Positions 31,570 through 42,867 of a stretch of 64,000 nucleotides of DNA are shown piece by piece. The notes below the pieces were generated by a model. The model saw only the letters and a program-made list of their open reading frames with translations. It searched no databases and was not told the DNA's origin. How positions within the stretch are numbered: position 1 is the stretch's first letter; the number at the start of each line of letters is the position of its first letter. A program made the translations under genes and the position numbers. The DNA is from Mesotaenium endlicherianum. Its lineage: Eukaryota; Streptophyta; Zygnematophyceae; Zygnematales; Mesotaeniaceae. Location: NCBI GenBank assembly GCA_009602735.1, contig WELA01012911.1, forward strand, positions 576,840 through 640,839, read 5' to 3'.

Positions 31570-33653
31570 GACGGCAAGGTTGTTAGGAGGTACGCTTGCT
31601 CCTTGCGATGACCGGGCCAAGGCCACTAACACAAGCGCTTCTCCTTCACCTTCACCTTCCCGCGTCGCTTCTTTGCTAGCGGGCTGAAGATAGCTACTTG
31701 TGGTCTTATCTACCTCCACCTATTTCACTATCTTCACTTGACCATACTCCTCCTTGGTCTTCACTTGACCCATGCATTAAAGCACTAGAGGATAGGCTAC
31801 TCTCTTTGTGCAACTCCTTCCACATGCTTAGCTTCTTGAGTGCACTCTAGCCTTGGTCACCCCATTGACACTTCTTAGTACTAAACCTAGCTTGTCTTGG
31901 TGCTCTACTTTCACATGAAGAGCTTCCATAGATGCACCAAAATCTGCCCCTTAACTATGCCAACACAACACTATTGGCACATGCACTTCTAGTGGGAGAC
32001 ATCTCTTGCACTAGCCCTCTTGCACCAACTTCATACCTTGCTTCTTCTTCCACACCCTAGGCTTATCTTCATCATAGCTCTCACCCTAAAGTACCCCATA
32101 GTAGTCTCCTCCATAAGAAAAAGAAAAATCTGAACTTGAAAGGCTCCATCTCCACTTATCTTGCTTGAAGAAAAATCTGCGTCACTTCTTCTTGCTCCAA
32201 GCCTTCTCCACGGCGCTTTTCTTCACTTGAGACTTCATCAATCTCCATAAGAATAACCAAGCTCCGTCATGGCTGGCCAACATATCCAGTGGCTATATAG
32301 AAGTGATGCAAGGCAACCCAAATCTGGCCACATACTTGGCCAACTTGGTGCAACACCCCGGTGCACCCTCGCTTGAGCTTCTCATGAGCTCCTCTTGAGC
32401 TTGCGAGTGCTATGCTCGCCAAAGCTCCTAGACTTGCAAGTACACATGCTTGCTAAGTCCCCGGTTGCCTACTCTTAAAATCTGCTCCACCTTCATTGAA
32501 GATCTGAAATAAAGATGGGCACACACTCCTTTCTAGCCACTATGCTAAGCCCCCCTTAAAAAAAGTGCTTAACACCAAAGAGCTTGCATCTTCAAGGAAA
32601 AATCCAACCGTGTAAACTCCAGATTTTCTTCATGCTCATATGTCTCCATACTCAAGCAAAGGCTGCTCTATATTACTTATATCAATACCATGCTTGGGCA
32701 ACCTTCTTATACTACAAAGAAGACGTACAACAATCTGGTTGCATCCACATTGACACTTCTTGGAGCACCTCCCTCTTCCCATCTCCTCCCTCCTTCAAGG
32801 GAGTGAGATGCTAGCTTGCATCAACGTCTTCACGGCCGCCCTTAGCAGCTTATAAATCATCCTTGCTTATCCTCTCTACCCTCTCTACACTCCTACAAGC
32901 ATCACCAACCAAAGCTCCCTCCTCCAAATGAAGCAACTAGGTAGCTCCGATACCATGTGAAAGGGGAGAGGGTACGGGGAGTGCGTCCACACACACTCAC
33001 GCACCCTCACCCGCGAGTGGGAGCGGGCACGAGGACCTTTCCTAGTTGCATACACAAGGTGGAGTGGCCTGGTGGTGTGCCACCCTTGCAAGAGAGAGAG
33101 AGAGTTACATGAGCGAGGAGTGGAAAAGAACTCACTTTATTAATACGAAGGTTAGACTAGAATAAGCTCCCTCTACTTCCTTGTGCTTCCCATTTATCCT
33201 TTAACTCTAAGTGTCCTCTCTAGCAAAGTACCTCCAGAACTTTCTCCTATGGCTCCTTCCATGTAGGTGACCTTGCCTAGTTGGACAAGCTAGCACACTC
33301 ACACGCACACAATCACACTCTAGAATATTCTACTACACAATCCACTAACTCCTCACGGAGTTTCTAGAAATTCCACGATCACTTTGGCACTCTACGTAAT
33401 TGTACGTACTTTTTGGAACCCTCATGTATCAATGTCCTACTTTCTGAACTCCAACCAAAATTTTCGTCACTGGAGTTGTCCTTGTCACTAAATAGAATCT
33501 GTGACATTAAAAACTCACTAGAAACTTCCAAAATTCACAACTATCTCAATACTTGTCTAAATGACTTGAAATAATAGCCAAAGTTCTTCTAAAATCACAC
33601 TCTATGCATATAAAATACTAGAAAGAAACGAAGTACACTTTCATAACCTTACA
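31570..33653 (-). mobile_element. non-coding LTR element C2, 3'-truncated
   Basis: This matches C1 from 52326 to the right-hand LTR. The LTR is at 32958-33653 (plus-strand ends TGAAAGGGG and ACCTTACA), and the primer site is just left of it (element strand TGGTATCGGAGC, about 32945-32956). The internal part is AT-rich and rich in CTTG/CTCC motifs, with no gag or pol. Homology to C1 stops near 31570, so the 3' half and 3' LTR are absent. Confidence 0.82.
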
Positions 33654-34149
33654 ACCTAGATTAGCCAGTCCTCGTCCGATCCTGGGAGTCACTCCTCCCC
33701 ATGACCTGTCCCTCCTATTTTCGCACTTGCTTAGGTTAGGTGTGTTGATGTCTAGCGTCCGCCGACGGTCACTTTTATGACACATGACACAAAGTCAAAA
33801 GCGTCTTACTTCCAAATAGGCTTTCGCCTAAGTTGAGAATTACAAATGAACAAATTCTAATTTGCAAAAATCACGTCTAAGCAAATCAATACACAATACC
33901 AAGTTTCAGAGACTAGGACTTTTGCTTAACTTTCACAAAGTCACAGCTTCAATACTCTAAAACTATTGCACCTATGTCGGCCTAGCTTGAGCTCTTTGCT
34001 CAGAACCGCGCTTAAGACTTTCCACTGCTGGCTGGCTTTCTCAGCTTTTCACTGAGGACTTTACTTGTTAATTTTGCTCTTGCTATCTGCAATTCAACAA
34101 CTGAGACTTCTGAGAATTTAGAAACTAACACAGCACTCACCATTGTATG
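33654..34149. other. intergenic DNA between C2 and repeat D
   Basis: No ORF or repeat of note was recognised in this AT-rich stretch. Confidence 0.35.
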
Positions 34150-34990
34150 TGCTCTTCACACGTTCGTGGTGTTTGGTCTTTATCTGCGCTAGAACCTTTA
34201 GCAAATTCTATCCTGCAAGTTTTCTACTTCTTTTAAGCGGACTCCGTTCTTTGGAACTCCTGAACTTCAACCTTTCTATGATACAATGAGAGAAAATCTC
34301 CTAAGCGTCGGCTTCCTGGCTCTCTTGTGGCCTTGGGAACTCTTTCTCCTTCGCGCTCTTTCTTCTCTTCTCCTTCCGCTCCTGTGCTCCCTTTTGCTTC
34401 TTGGCAGAAATGTGCGAGGCAAGAATGAGGCAAGTTTGTGCAAGGCTCGTGCCTTACCCATGCACCACGCACGCCATTCTCTCTTAAGAATTCCAACGCT
34501 TAGTCACAACGTACAGCTTGTATGTGGTTCTTGCAGTTGTCCCTCGTGACAGCTTAAGTTATTTGACGTCATTTAGCATGCATGCACGCCTCGTGACGGT
34601 CTCGCGTGCCTACTTAGCCTTGCGATCAACGTGCACGCCTATATAGCCTTAGAGCTTGTGTCGTCCGAGGTGGCTGCTTAAGTCGTGGCAGTCTCACCAT
34701 AGGTCCATAGCTGAGGTGGATTTTTTACACAGCCTCGCGTGACTTGGTATTTACCAGGGTGGCTGCTCAGTCAGCGATGCCTGACTTGGCAGCTGCTGGT
34801 GCGGAGTATTTGCTGGTCCTAGCATGGTCAACTTTCCAGCGAACTTGGCTGTCAAACCCCACCCATCATCGAGTGTCGATTTTGACTTATCACAGTCATT
34901 GACTTTCAATGCTGACTACGCAAAGGTCAGTCAAATGGTCGGTGAGTCAACGTTGTTTCTCTGTACCTGGGCGGTCGAGACTTGCGTTAC
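34150..34990 (-). repeat. dispersed repeat D, copy 2
   Basis: This is the reverse-complement relative of 5690-6530. The matching purine-rich block is at about 34300-34410, and the shared 'GCAAGGCTCGTGCCTTA' is at about 34438. Frames are open on both strands in the purine block but are low-complexity. Confidence 0.45.
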
Positions 34991-35099
34991 GCGTGCGGCG
35001 CCGTCAAATTGATAATAGTTGCGACAGCTATTCATACATGTTATAATTCCGGCTTCACAAGGTAAAGCTGGGTCCTGACATTAAGTCGAGGGGCAAATT

Positions 35100-35648
35100 A
35101 CCAAAGTAGCACTCCAACTTTCGTTTATTCTACAAATAGCACTTCCAAGTTTCGATATTACAAAACTAGCACTCGCGCATGTAAGGCGAGTCCATGTAGG
35201 TTTTACGATCAAATGACGTGCCACACGAATTCGCACGCAACCCTACCTGACACACCACTTCTCTCTTTCGTTTCCAAACTCGACAACCACCCCTTTTCCA
35301 ACTGCCAAATTTCACGAACCAAACTATTTAAGGACGCCCAAAAATTGGTCCACATGTATTTTCGTGTCCTATTTCTTGCGCCTTTATTTTCTAACCCTAT
35401 ATTTTCTTGAGAGACTATATTCATCGCATTCTTTGCTATTTCAGGTAAGAATGTAATTACAAGTAGCTAATTGTAGCGACTGAGTCAAGTGGTTAGTTAC
35501 TATGGCACATTGCCATTGAGGTTGCCTGTGGCTATCCTTTCCTATTTGTAAGCATGTTGCACCTATTTTAACTGCGCATCCATGGGAACATTCCTCACGT
35601 CCTACATTTAACCGCCACTCCAACTTTTGTTTATTCTACAAATAGCAC
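35100..35648 (+). repeat. repeat H, copy 1 and start of copy 2
   Basis: Copy 1 (about 35105-35612) begins GCACTCCAACTTTCG and includes ACGTGCCACACGAATTCGCA and TTCCCATGGATGC-type blocks. It reappears in inverted orientation at 59225-59730. A second copy starts at about 35616 and is interrupted at 35648 by element E; it resumes at 58873. The nature of H is unknown; the inverted arrangement resembles a non-autonomous DNA transposon. Confidence 0.6.
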
Positions 35649-36964
35649 TATAATGAATCAGTTCATTATTTATTTGATTAATTGCATATATAAATATAAC
35701 ATTAAATAAGTGTTATGTCTATATACTCACATGTGCGAGTTCATCTAAATGAATGAATGTCGATGTAATTCGAGTTTACTTACTTTGTCAAAAAGGTCAG
35801 CAAGATGATTTTTGTACCATAGTGTAGTTTGCTGACTTTGTTGAAAAGGTCAGCAGGATGACTTTTGTATCATAGTGTAGTTTGCTGACTTTGTTGAAAA
35901 GGTCAGCAGGAGGTTTTTTGTATCATAGTATAGTTTGCTGAGATTTATATATCAGTTATATATAGGATATAATATCAGTAGGTTGACATATAGCAAGCTC
36001 GCTTGATATTAGTCAATATACTTAGCTTCAGTACGCTGAGGATCGACATATTCATTTAGATTGTTATTTGTAGATTAGCACATGTGACCGAAGTATACTG
36101 AAAGTCGGGAGGTCGACTGAGATTTGGTAAACCGATGTCCTACCAGTATGGTTAACTCCTGGGTAGGCGGAGCCGTCATCAGTCAACTGAACAGTTAGGA
36201 CTTCAGTCAACCGACCAATTAATATGGTCGTCATACCTAGATCCGTGGGTCCCAACTTAACGGGTTTCCCACAAAACGGCGCACCTTGCGCCGTGGTCAA
36301 CCAGGTGGTCACTAGGTACATAGCAGGCTGGCATCTCGTGGTCCCTCATTTTGGACAGTAGGCTTTACAGTCGGATTTCTACTTGCATGGGATCTGTGCA
36401 CTTTTTGGGTTCGTTCTAATGACCAGCCTTCACAAAAATTGCCATGGTTGCTTCGTTTGCGCTTCAAACGGAGCAAACTAGGACTTTTCGAAAAGGGCTT
36501 GTCAAGATGTATCTGTTGCCATTAAGTTTGCTTAATTTGGAGTAGTATTGACAGAGTTATGCCCTCTGACATTTCGGGGTCACACAGCGGACAGATTCCA
36601 TGGTTTTTGCACCTAAGTCAGTGGGATGTGTTTGAGCTACTTTATGGTCATCTGAATGAGAGCGCCTTTGCTATTCAGTCCCCTGATGTTTTGTATGTGC
36701 TTACATATGCTTGTATGCCTGGTAGGCAAGAGGTCATGAGTTTCTAAAGGAGAAGCTCTAGTCCTCAAGCTCGCCTCTTTCTTGTGCCTTGTATTCGCGT
36801 GCAACTATGGCACACTACGATAAGTGAGTCAAGGGTTATAGATGAGTAAACAAAATTCATTTTAAGGGCGAAGATCGCTCCGTGATTTCACACGCTTCCG
36901 CCTATCTCTGATCTTTTATTTATATATGAAATATATTAATCTTAAATAAGCAAGATTCATTTCA
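35649..36964 (+). repeat. E 5' LTR
   Basis: This LTR is about 1316 bp. It starts TATAATGAATCAG (probably mutated from TGTAATGAATCAG) and ends AGATTCATTTCA, the same ends as family A. It carries a 53-bp tandem repeat (35783-35942) and a core at 36126-36196 shared with the family A LTR. Two conserved short ORFs (36064-36321 minus and 36559-36747 plus) recur in the 3' LTR at 57972 and 58467, but they reflect LTR identity, not coding constraint that I can show. Confidence 0.82.
35783..35942 (+). repeat. 53-bp tandem repeat in the E LTR
   Basis: About three copies of a unit containing TTTGCTGACTTTGTTGAAAA, GGTCAGCAGGATG and TTTGTATCATAGTGTAG lie in tandem. The truncated 3' LTR resumes in the third unit. 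Confidence 0.85.
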
Positions 36965-37405
36965 GTGGTATCGGAGCTAAGTCCTTCTTGAATGTCCGTG
37001 CTCGTCTTCTTAGTCTCAGGAGGTAAGTGTGTGACGCTTACTTGTGTGGTATGATGAGTCTAGGTGGAGCTTGGGGAAGTGTATGATGTAAAGCATTGCA
37101 CATCCTGTCCAGGATCCTTCCACTTGCTCACCTAGTGTGTCTCCGGGCTCAATGTACTATGCGACATACTAACTCGACTTTCCTAGCCTCTTGTGTACAG
37201 ATCCACGCATGGAGAAGCCTAAAGTGGAGGCGTGATGGAGGAGGTGTCTGCAAGCACCAAGGGCAGCCTCAAGGGAGTTGCATCATAGCAAGCTGGATAT
37301 GACTCATTTACCTCACTTGATCATAGTCGTTGTGTGTTGTTATATGCAATCCACGGCTAGTATAGAGAGGGGTGTGCATTCCAGCGGTGCTAGAGAACTT
37401 GTTAG
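36965..37405 (+). other. E primer-binding site and leader
   Basis: GTGGTATCGGAGC adjoins the LTR. The following 430 bases carry no long ORF and end where family A LTR sequence begins. Confidence 0.7.
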
Positions 37406-37669
37406 TCTCTTGTACAGCTTACTGTGAGAGATCTGAATCCAAGGCGAGAAGCCATTGATACGCACTGTCTTCTAACCTTGCTTATGTATGAGTTTACTGA
37501 TTTGCATCATTGATGCTAGTTTACTCGCATTTGACTTACGAGTATTATTCACTGCTAGTGTATTGTCCTTTGCCGTTAAACCCGTTAACGAAAATACTAT
37601 AAAGATTACTTGCTGATATAAAGATCTTTATTAATTGTCAATCGCCTATTGGTAAGGCGATTCATTTCA
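37406..37669 (+). repeat. extra family A LTR 3' half
   Basis: This fragment starts TCTCTTGTACAGC within the LTR and ends GATTCATTTCA. It is followed immediately by another partial copy of the same LTR (37670-38180), giving a tandem partial duplication. Confidence 0.82.
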
Positions 37670-38180
37670 GCAGCGAACTGCCACGATACACATCTAAGTG
37701 TGATATGCTAGATGAATGGCCAGATGACATCCCTATGATACATGGCGATTCGGGATGATGGGAGATGGCGGTGGATTTGGTTAACCGAGGTCCTATCAAC
37801 GTGGTTAACTCCCGGGTAGGCGGTGCCATCGCACTGGCCGTTGAACAGTAAACTCATTCCATGTACATATGCTAGGCATTGCTCTCGAGTTCGGCATTCA
37901 AAAACGAGGCCAACTCTCTTGTACAGCTTACTGAGAGAGATCTGAATCCAAGGCGAGAAGCCATTGATACGCACTGTCTTCTAACCTTGCTTATGTATGA
38001 GTTTACTGATTTGCATTATTGATGCTAGTTTACTCGCATTTGACTTACGAGTATTATTCACTGCTAGTGTGTTGTCCTTTGCCGTTTAACCAGTTAACGG
38101 AAAATACCATAAAGATTACTTGCTGATATAAAGATCTTCATAAATTGTTAATCGCCTATTTAGTAAGTCAATTCATTTCA
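37670..38180 (+). repeat. A4 5' LTR, lacking its first ~210 bp
   Basis: This starts at GCAGCGAACTGCC in mid-LTR and ends ATTCATTTCA, adjoining the primer site TGGTATCGGAGC (38182-38193). Confidence 0.87.
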
Positions 38181-38214
38181 GTGGTATCGGAGCAGTTATC
38201 ACAGTCTTCTTTGT

Positions 38215-39693
38215 ATGGTAAGGACAAGGTCTCAAACTAGCAACTCCCGAGACATGGAGAACCAGGATAACGAGAATGTCAAAAACCAGGCGGAAAGCCA
38301 TGTAGCGGGAACCCGTACCTATTCTGAAGCAGTAGCAGATACTGCAGCTAGAGAGGCTGCAGATGAGGCAGCTGCTATTGCCGCAGTCGCAACACAGCAA
38401 GCTGAGGAGGAGAGATCCAGATTAGAAGCTGAACAAGTAGCAAAGGCCGCTGAAAATACAAAAAGGAGGGAAGGACAGCCAGCTGACGAGCGCACTGTTG
38501 AAGAACTTATGGCATCAAGGGCCAATGTTCTGAACCCACCTCCTGCTGCACAATTCAATGTACCCCTAGGTCAAATACGTGACCGGCTGAGTGCGGCAGG
38601 AATTGCTGCTGCAGGAGCGAGAGGGATTGTTGAGGACACTACTCAGCGAGTAGATGCCAATGCTGCTGCTGCATTTGCTGGACTACCACTCCAAAGTGTA
38701 GACTTGGGAGCGTTGTTCGTTCAGATGCAGTCGCAAATGGCGACCATGTATCAGTCCCAGCAGGAGGACAAAAGAATCATAATGTCCCTACTGCAGAACA
38801 AAGACCAACTGGGGTCTCAAACCACTAGTGGTGGTGGCCGAGGGCCTAGTAAGCTCAAGCCGAAACCTCCCCAGGAATATGATCCTGAGGGAAACAGAAA
38901 ATATTACCTGATCAAGTTTCTCGCGGATGTTGAGCAGTGGCTGGAGAACTACCCAGAACTGCAAGATTACGAGAAGGTCAGGCACACCGGTGCGCTACTG
39001 AAAGGCAGTGCCGCAGACTGGTGGCTTTACTGGAAGGAAGAGCGTAAGGCTCGGCAACTCGGTGACCCTACGTGGGTAGAGTTTGTCGAGAAGTTGCATG
39101 AGAAGTTTGATGTCATCAACCAGCAGGAGAAAGCTATTTATGCGATGATCTCCCTGACACTGAAGCAGACCACTTCAGTTGCTGAGTTTGCTCAAAAGTT
39201 CCAAGAGAACATGATGAAGCAGCCAGATTTGCCAGAACGGTATAGGATAGCATACTTCAGGTATGGCTTGAAATCCGAGGTCTCTGGTCATTTTGCTGAG
39301 AAAAAGTATGAAAAACTGGCAGACTTGATCCAAGATGCTGACGCCTGGGATCAGCAGCAGTTCAATCACAAGCGCCAGAGTAACGCTTTGGTGTCTAAGA
39401 TTGTCAAAAAGCCCCACGGTTCCTACAATGCAGTTGAAGGAGACCAGGCTGAGGATAATCAGGGTGATGAATATGAGTATGAGTACAATGCTATTCAGTC
39501 TAGAGGTAGAGGTGGTCCCTCTCGAGGTGGCTATGGAAGGGGTGGTGGTAGGACTAAGCCGAGACCAGCCTCAGCAAAATCTACTTGCTACCATTGTCAG
39601 CAGAAAGGCCACTACAGAGAACAGTGTCCGGTCAAGCACCTGCCTAAGGTCGAGAGAAAAGACCAGCCTTTAAAAGACAGCAACAGTCAGTAA
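38215..39693 (+). CDS. gag: A4 gag polyprotein, intact
   Basis: This 492-residue open frame is the only unbroken gag in the window. The ATG at 38215 lies 22 bases after the primer site, as in other family A copies. Residues 1-110 are Ala/Glu-rich with a basic start (MVRTRSQTSNSRD). A region with 'VDLGALFVQMQSQMATMYQ' follows. The capsid-like domain (about 215-400) includes 'GALLKGSAADWWLYWKEE' and 'YRIAYFRYGLKSEV'. A Gly/Arg-rich stretch precedes the CCHC zinc knuckle 'CYHCQQKGHYREQC' (about 460-475), which binds RNA. The frame ends 6 codons after the slippery heptamer TTTAAAA. It assembles the virus-like particle in which reverse transcription occurs. The integrity of gag in an otherwise broken element may be chance. 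Confidence 0.93.
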   Translation: MVRTRSQTSNSRDMENQDNENVKNQAESHVAGTRTYSEAVADTAAREAADEAAAIAAVATQQAEEERSRLEAEQVAKAAENTKRREGQPADERTVEELMASRANVLNPPPAAQFNVPLGQIRDRLSAAGIAAAGARGIVEDTTQRVDANAAAAFAGLPLQSVDLGALFVQMQSQMATMYQSQQEDKRIIMSLLQNKDQLGSQTTSGGGRGPSKLKPKPPQEYDPEGNRKYYLIKFLADVEQWLENYPELQDYEKVRHTGALLKGSAADWWLYWKEERKARQLGDPTWVEFVEKLHEKFDVINQQEKAIYAMISLTLKQTTSVAEFAQKFQENMMKQPDLPERYRIAYFRYGLKSEVSGHFAEKKYEKLADLIQDADAWDQQQFNHKRQSNALVSKIVKKPHGSYNAVEGDQAEDNQGDEYEYEYNAIQSRGRGGPSRGGYGRGGGRTKPRPASAKSTCYHCQQKGHYREQCPVKHLPKVERKDQPLKDSNSQ

Positions 39694-39709
39694 TCCAGTC
39701 TACTGACTG
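39669..39709 (+). promoter_or_regulatory. A4 gag-pol -1 ribosomal frameshift site
   Basis: T TTA AAA (39669-39675) is in register with gag codons. After an 8-base spacer comes a perfect 9-bp inverted repeat, CAGTCAGTA (39684-39692) and TACTGACTG (39701-39709), with an 8-base loop. The gag stop lies inside the hairpin. The -1 frame is open from here into protease. Confidence 0.83.
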
Positions 39710-40610
39710 TGAGGATGCTAGAGATAGTGAGTCGTCACTAGCTGCCCTCGTAGCAGGTATTATGGGTCCTGCTGAACTGGATTCACTATGCATGCCTGAC
39801 AAACAGATAAAGGAGACCATCAGCAATATAGACGTCCAGAGAGTGCACACTCTGGATGCTCTTGTTCCACCTGATGTCCAACATTTCTTTGCTACGTCAG
39901 GAGAACAATGCGAAAGTCAGGAAAAGACAGTCCCCCCTATCCTACTGCATTGCATGATTGCAGGTAGGAAGGTGAGGGCATTTGTTGACGGAGGGGCGTC
40001 ACATACTTTTATCCACAAGGACTTAGTTAAGCGGCTAAGGCTGCCTACTGTCACCCAAGGGAATAGAAAAATATTCCTTGGAGATGCCTCAAGTATCCCG
40101 GGAGAAGTTATAACCAAGCCTATTGAGGTCCAACTAGGTTCTGGCAATGCAATTCTAACTGAAACGCTTACATTTAAGGTACTCAACACTGGCTTTTATG
40201 ATCTCGTGCTAGGCAGGTCCTGGCTCAATAGACATCAAGCTGAAGTGTGTTGGAGCAAAAGTACAGTTAAAGTGAGAGGAGCCAGTGATGGGTAGACTAA
40301 CTTGGCACCCACCAGTGCTCTTCCTCTTGTCCTGTGTGGATGGCAACTGAAGAAAAAGAAGAGGCTTCCAGAGGGATGCAAGTTGCTGAATGCAATGGAG
40401 TTCTTCAAAAGCTGGAACCAAAAGGAGGACAGAATGTTCTGTCTGTTGCTAAGAGAGGTACCTCCTCAACCTGAAGAAGTTGTTGAGAAAAAGGTAAGCC
40501 CTCCGGAGCACCCTACTGCTGCAAAAATTGTTGCTCAGTACACGGATGTATTTAATATGCCTCCAGGACTACCCCCTAAGAGGGAAGTAGATCATAGGAT
40601 TGATTTATAA
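39676..40610 (+). pseudogene. pol: A4 protease and linker
   Basis: Entered by -1 frameshift, this frame reads through 'AGIMGPAELDSLCMPDKQ' to the aspartic protease 'VRAFVDGGASHTFIHKDL', where the active site is DGG instead of the usual DSG or DTG, and 'YDLVLGRSWLNRHQAEV'. A TAG at 40293-40295 (CAG in A2) and a TAA near 40608 interrupt it. The rest leads to RT ('PPGLPPKREVDHRIDL'). Confidence 0.87.
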
Positions 40611-40646
40611 CCTGGGAGTCAACCACCCTCGCAACGCACTTATGGC

Positions 40647-41850
40647 TTGTCTTATGTGGAGAGCGAGGAGTTGAAAACACAAATTGCAGAGCTTGAGGTG
40701 TTCAGTAAGATAGATCTCAAGAGTGGTTATCATTACATCAGAATTGCTGAGGGGGATGAACACAAGACTGCCTTCCGCACACGTTATGGACACTATGAGT
40801 TCAACGTGATGCCATTTGGACTGACTAATGCTCTTGCGACCTTCATGGGTGCTATGAATGACATTCTCAGACCTTATTTGGATAAGTTTGTGCAAGTCTT
40901 CCTCGATGATATTTTAATTTTCTCTAAAGATGAAGCTCAGCACATTGAACACTTGAAGACAGTCCTGGACACTTTGAGAAAAAATCACTTATATGCTTAA
41001 ATGAGCAAGTGTGATTTCTTTACGGAAAGTATTGAGTTCTTAGGCCACATTGTCAGCAAAGAAGGCATCAGTGTGGATCCTAAGAAAGTCCAGACCATAA
41101 GGGACTGGCCAGTACCACAGTCTGTCTCTGAAGTTATATCCTTCCTCGGGTTGGCTAATTACTATAGGAGATTTATTGAGAATTATTCTACAAAGGCCAG
41201 TAAACTGACTGACCTTACTAAGAAAGACATAGGGTATGTGTGGGGGGAAGAGCAGCAGGCTGCCTTCCAGACCCTTAAAGATGCTCTTTCTTTTGCCCAA
41301 GTGCTAGTCGTGTATGACCCCAGCAAACCTGTGCAGGTGGTTACTGATGCTTCTGACTTTGCCATGGGTGCTATTTTGTTGCAGCCTGCTGACAAAACCA
41401 CAAAGGATGGTAAGGTACGGCAGGAGTGGCATCCTGTTTTGTACGAGTCTATGAAATTTAATCCAGCGGAGATTAATTACTCAGTGCATGATAAAGAGCT
41501 GGTAGCTATCATTCATGTACTCAAACAGTGGAGAGCATACTTACATGGTAAAGCTTTTAAGGTGATTACAGATTATTTAGCTCTGACTCACTTTCAGAAG
41601 AAGTCCAAGCTGTCAAGGAGGGAGAACCGCTGGAGCCAGATGCTGGAGCAATTTCAAGTCCAGATCGACTACAAACCAGGGAAGTTAAATTGTGCTGATG
41701 CACNAAATTGTGCTGATGCACCCTCTAGAAGACCTGACTTGCAAGAAAGGAACTTTAGTCAACATGCTGTAGATAGAGTCCTATGTGCACTCACTTCACT
41801 AAAGGTGAAAAAGTCCTTCCTTGAACAACTTAGGAAAGCCTACCATATCT
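40647..41850 (+). pseudogene. pol: A4 RT and RNase H
   Basis: RT starts at '[16 protein letters not shown]' and jumps to '[19 protein letters not shown]': about 190 bases holding RT motif 1 and the 'YGAPxxFVKKK' segment are deleted. The catalytic '[15 protein letters not shown]' is intact, unlike in A2 and A3. A TAA lies at 40998-41000. RNase H ('[16 protein letters not shown]', '[18 protein letters not shown]') follows. At 41704 a single N is surrounded by a 15-base duplication (AAATTGTGCTGATGC), an assembly scar. The frame breaks near 41850. Confidence 0.9.
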
Positions 41851-42860
41851 GACCCAACATTTGAGCCCAGTCCCACTACTGGTATGTGTTGTGCTACTGC
41901 ACTCGGGTATAAGCTTAAGGGAGGGGTCTGGGTGACTGAAACCACTTCAGGCAGGCTGAAGCTTGTCATTCCTAATAACTTGGAAATAAGGTCCCTTTTA
42001 TTGAGTCAAGCACATGACAGTTTACTGGGTGGGCATTTGGGGCAGGCCAAAACTATTGGCAAACTGGCAAAACATTATTATTGGGAGGGATTACGTCGGG
42101 AGGTCTTGAAATACGTGAAGTCCTGTGACCAGTGTCAAAAGAATAAGTCTAGGCACACACCATCGGGGGGCCTCTTACAACTGCTGCCCATCCCAGCTGG
42201 CCGCTGGGAAACAATATCCATGGACTGGGTGGTCACACTGCCACGAACTGCCAATGGGCATGATTCGATACTGGTAGTCGTGGATAAACTGACAAAAATG
42301 GTCATTTTCATCCCCACAACTGTCAAAGTAACTACACTCAAAACAGCGAGACAGTTCTACAACCATGTAGTATGCCAACATATGCTACTCTCTAATATAA
42401 TCTTAGCCAGAGACTCAAAATTTACCTTCAAGTTCTGGAGGGCTTTAATGGGGTTAATGGGAGTCACACAGCTGCTCAGCACAGCAAACCATCCTTAGAC
42501 TGATCGGCAGACTGAGAGAACTAACCGAGTTTTGCAAGAGGTACTGAGAGCCTATATTAACCAAAAACAAGATAATTGGGATGACCTGTTGCCTCAAATT
42601 CAGTTTGCGGTCAACAGTGCGGTGCACGCGTCAACGGGCAAGACTCCTTTTGAAGTAAGCCTTGGTAGAGTCCCTAAGTCTCCTTTAGATGTCCTAGGGG
42701 AGTCTTTAACTCACCCTGAAGGGATTGACAATCCGATCTCCCTCTAGTTAACTCAGGAGTTTGCTGACACCCTGTCAGAAGTCCAGCAGAACCTGCACAC
42801 AGCCCAAGAAAACCAACAAAAGTACGCTAATTAGCACCGTCGCGAACTGACCTTTTCTAA
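41821..42860 (+). pseudogene. pol: A4 integrase
   Basis: The zinc module reads '[19 protein letters not shown]' and 'SCDQCQKNKSRH'. The core has 'ISMDWVVTLPRT' with the first catalytic Asp, but the second block is 'ILARDSKF' where A2 has ISDRDSKF, so the Asp is lost. 'NHP' is followed by TAG (42496-42498; CAG in A2), then 'TDRQTERTNRVLQEVLRAY'. Further TAG codons at about 42745 and 42832 are CAG in A2. Confidence 0.88.
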
Positions 42861-42867
42861 AGGCGGT

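Noticed and set aside
36559-36747. A 62-codon ORF conserved at 58467-58655
   Set aside because: Both copies are in the two LTRs of E; conservation follows from LTR identity, and no coding signal separate from it is visible.
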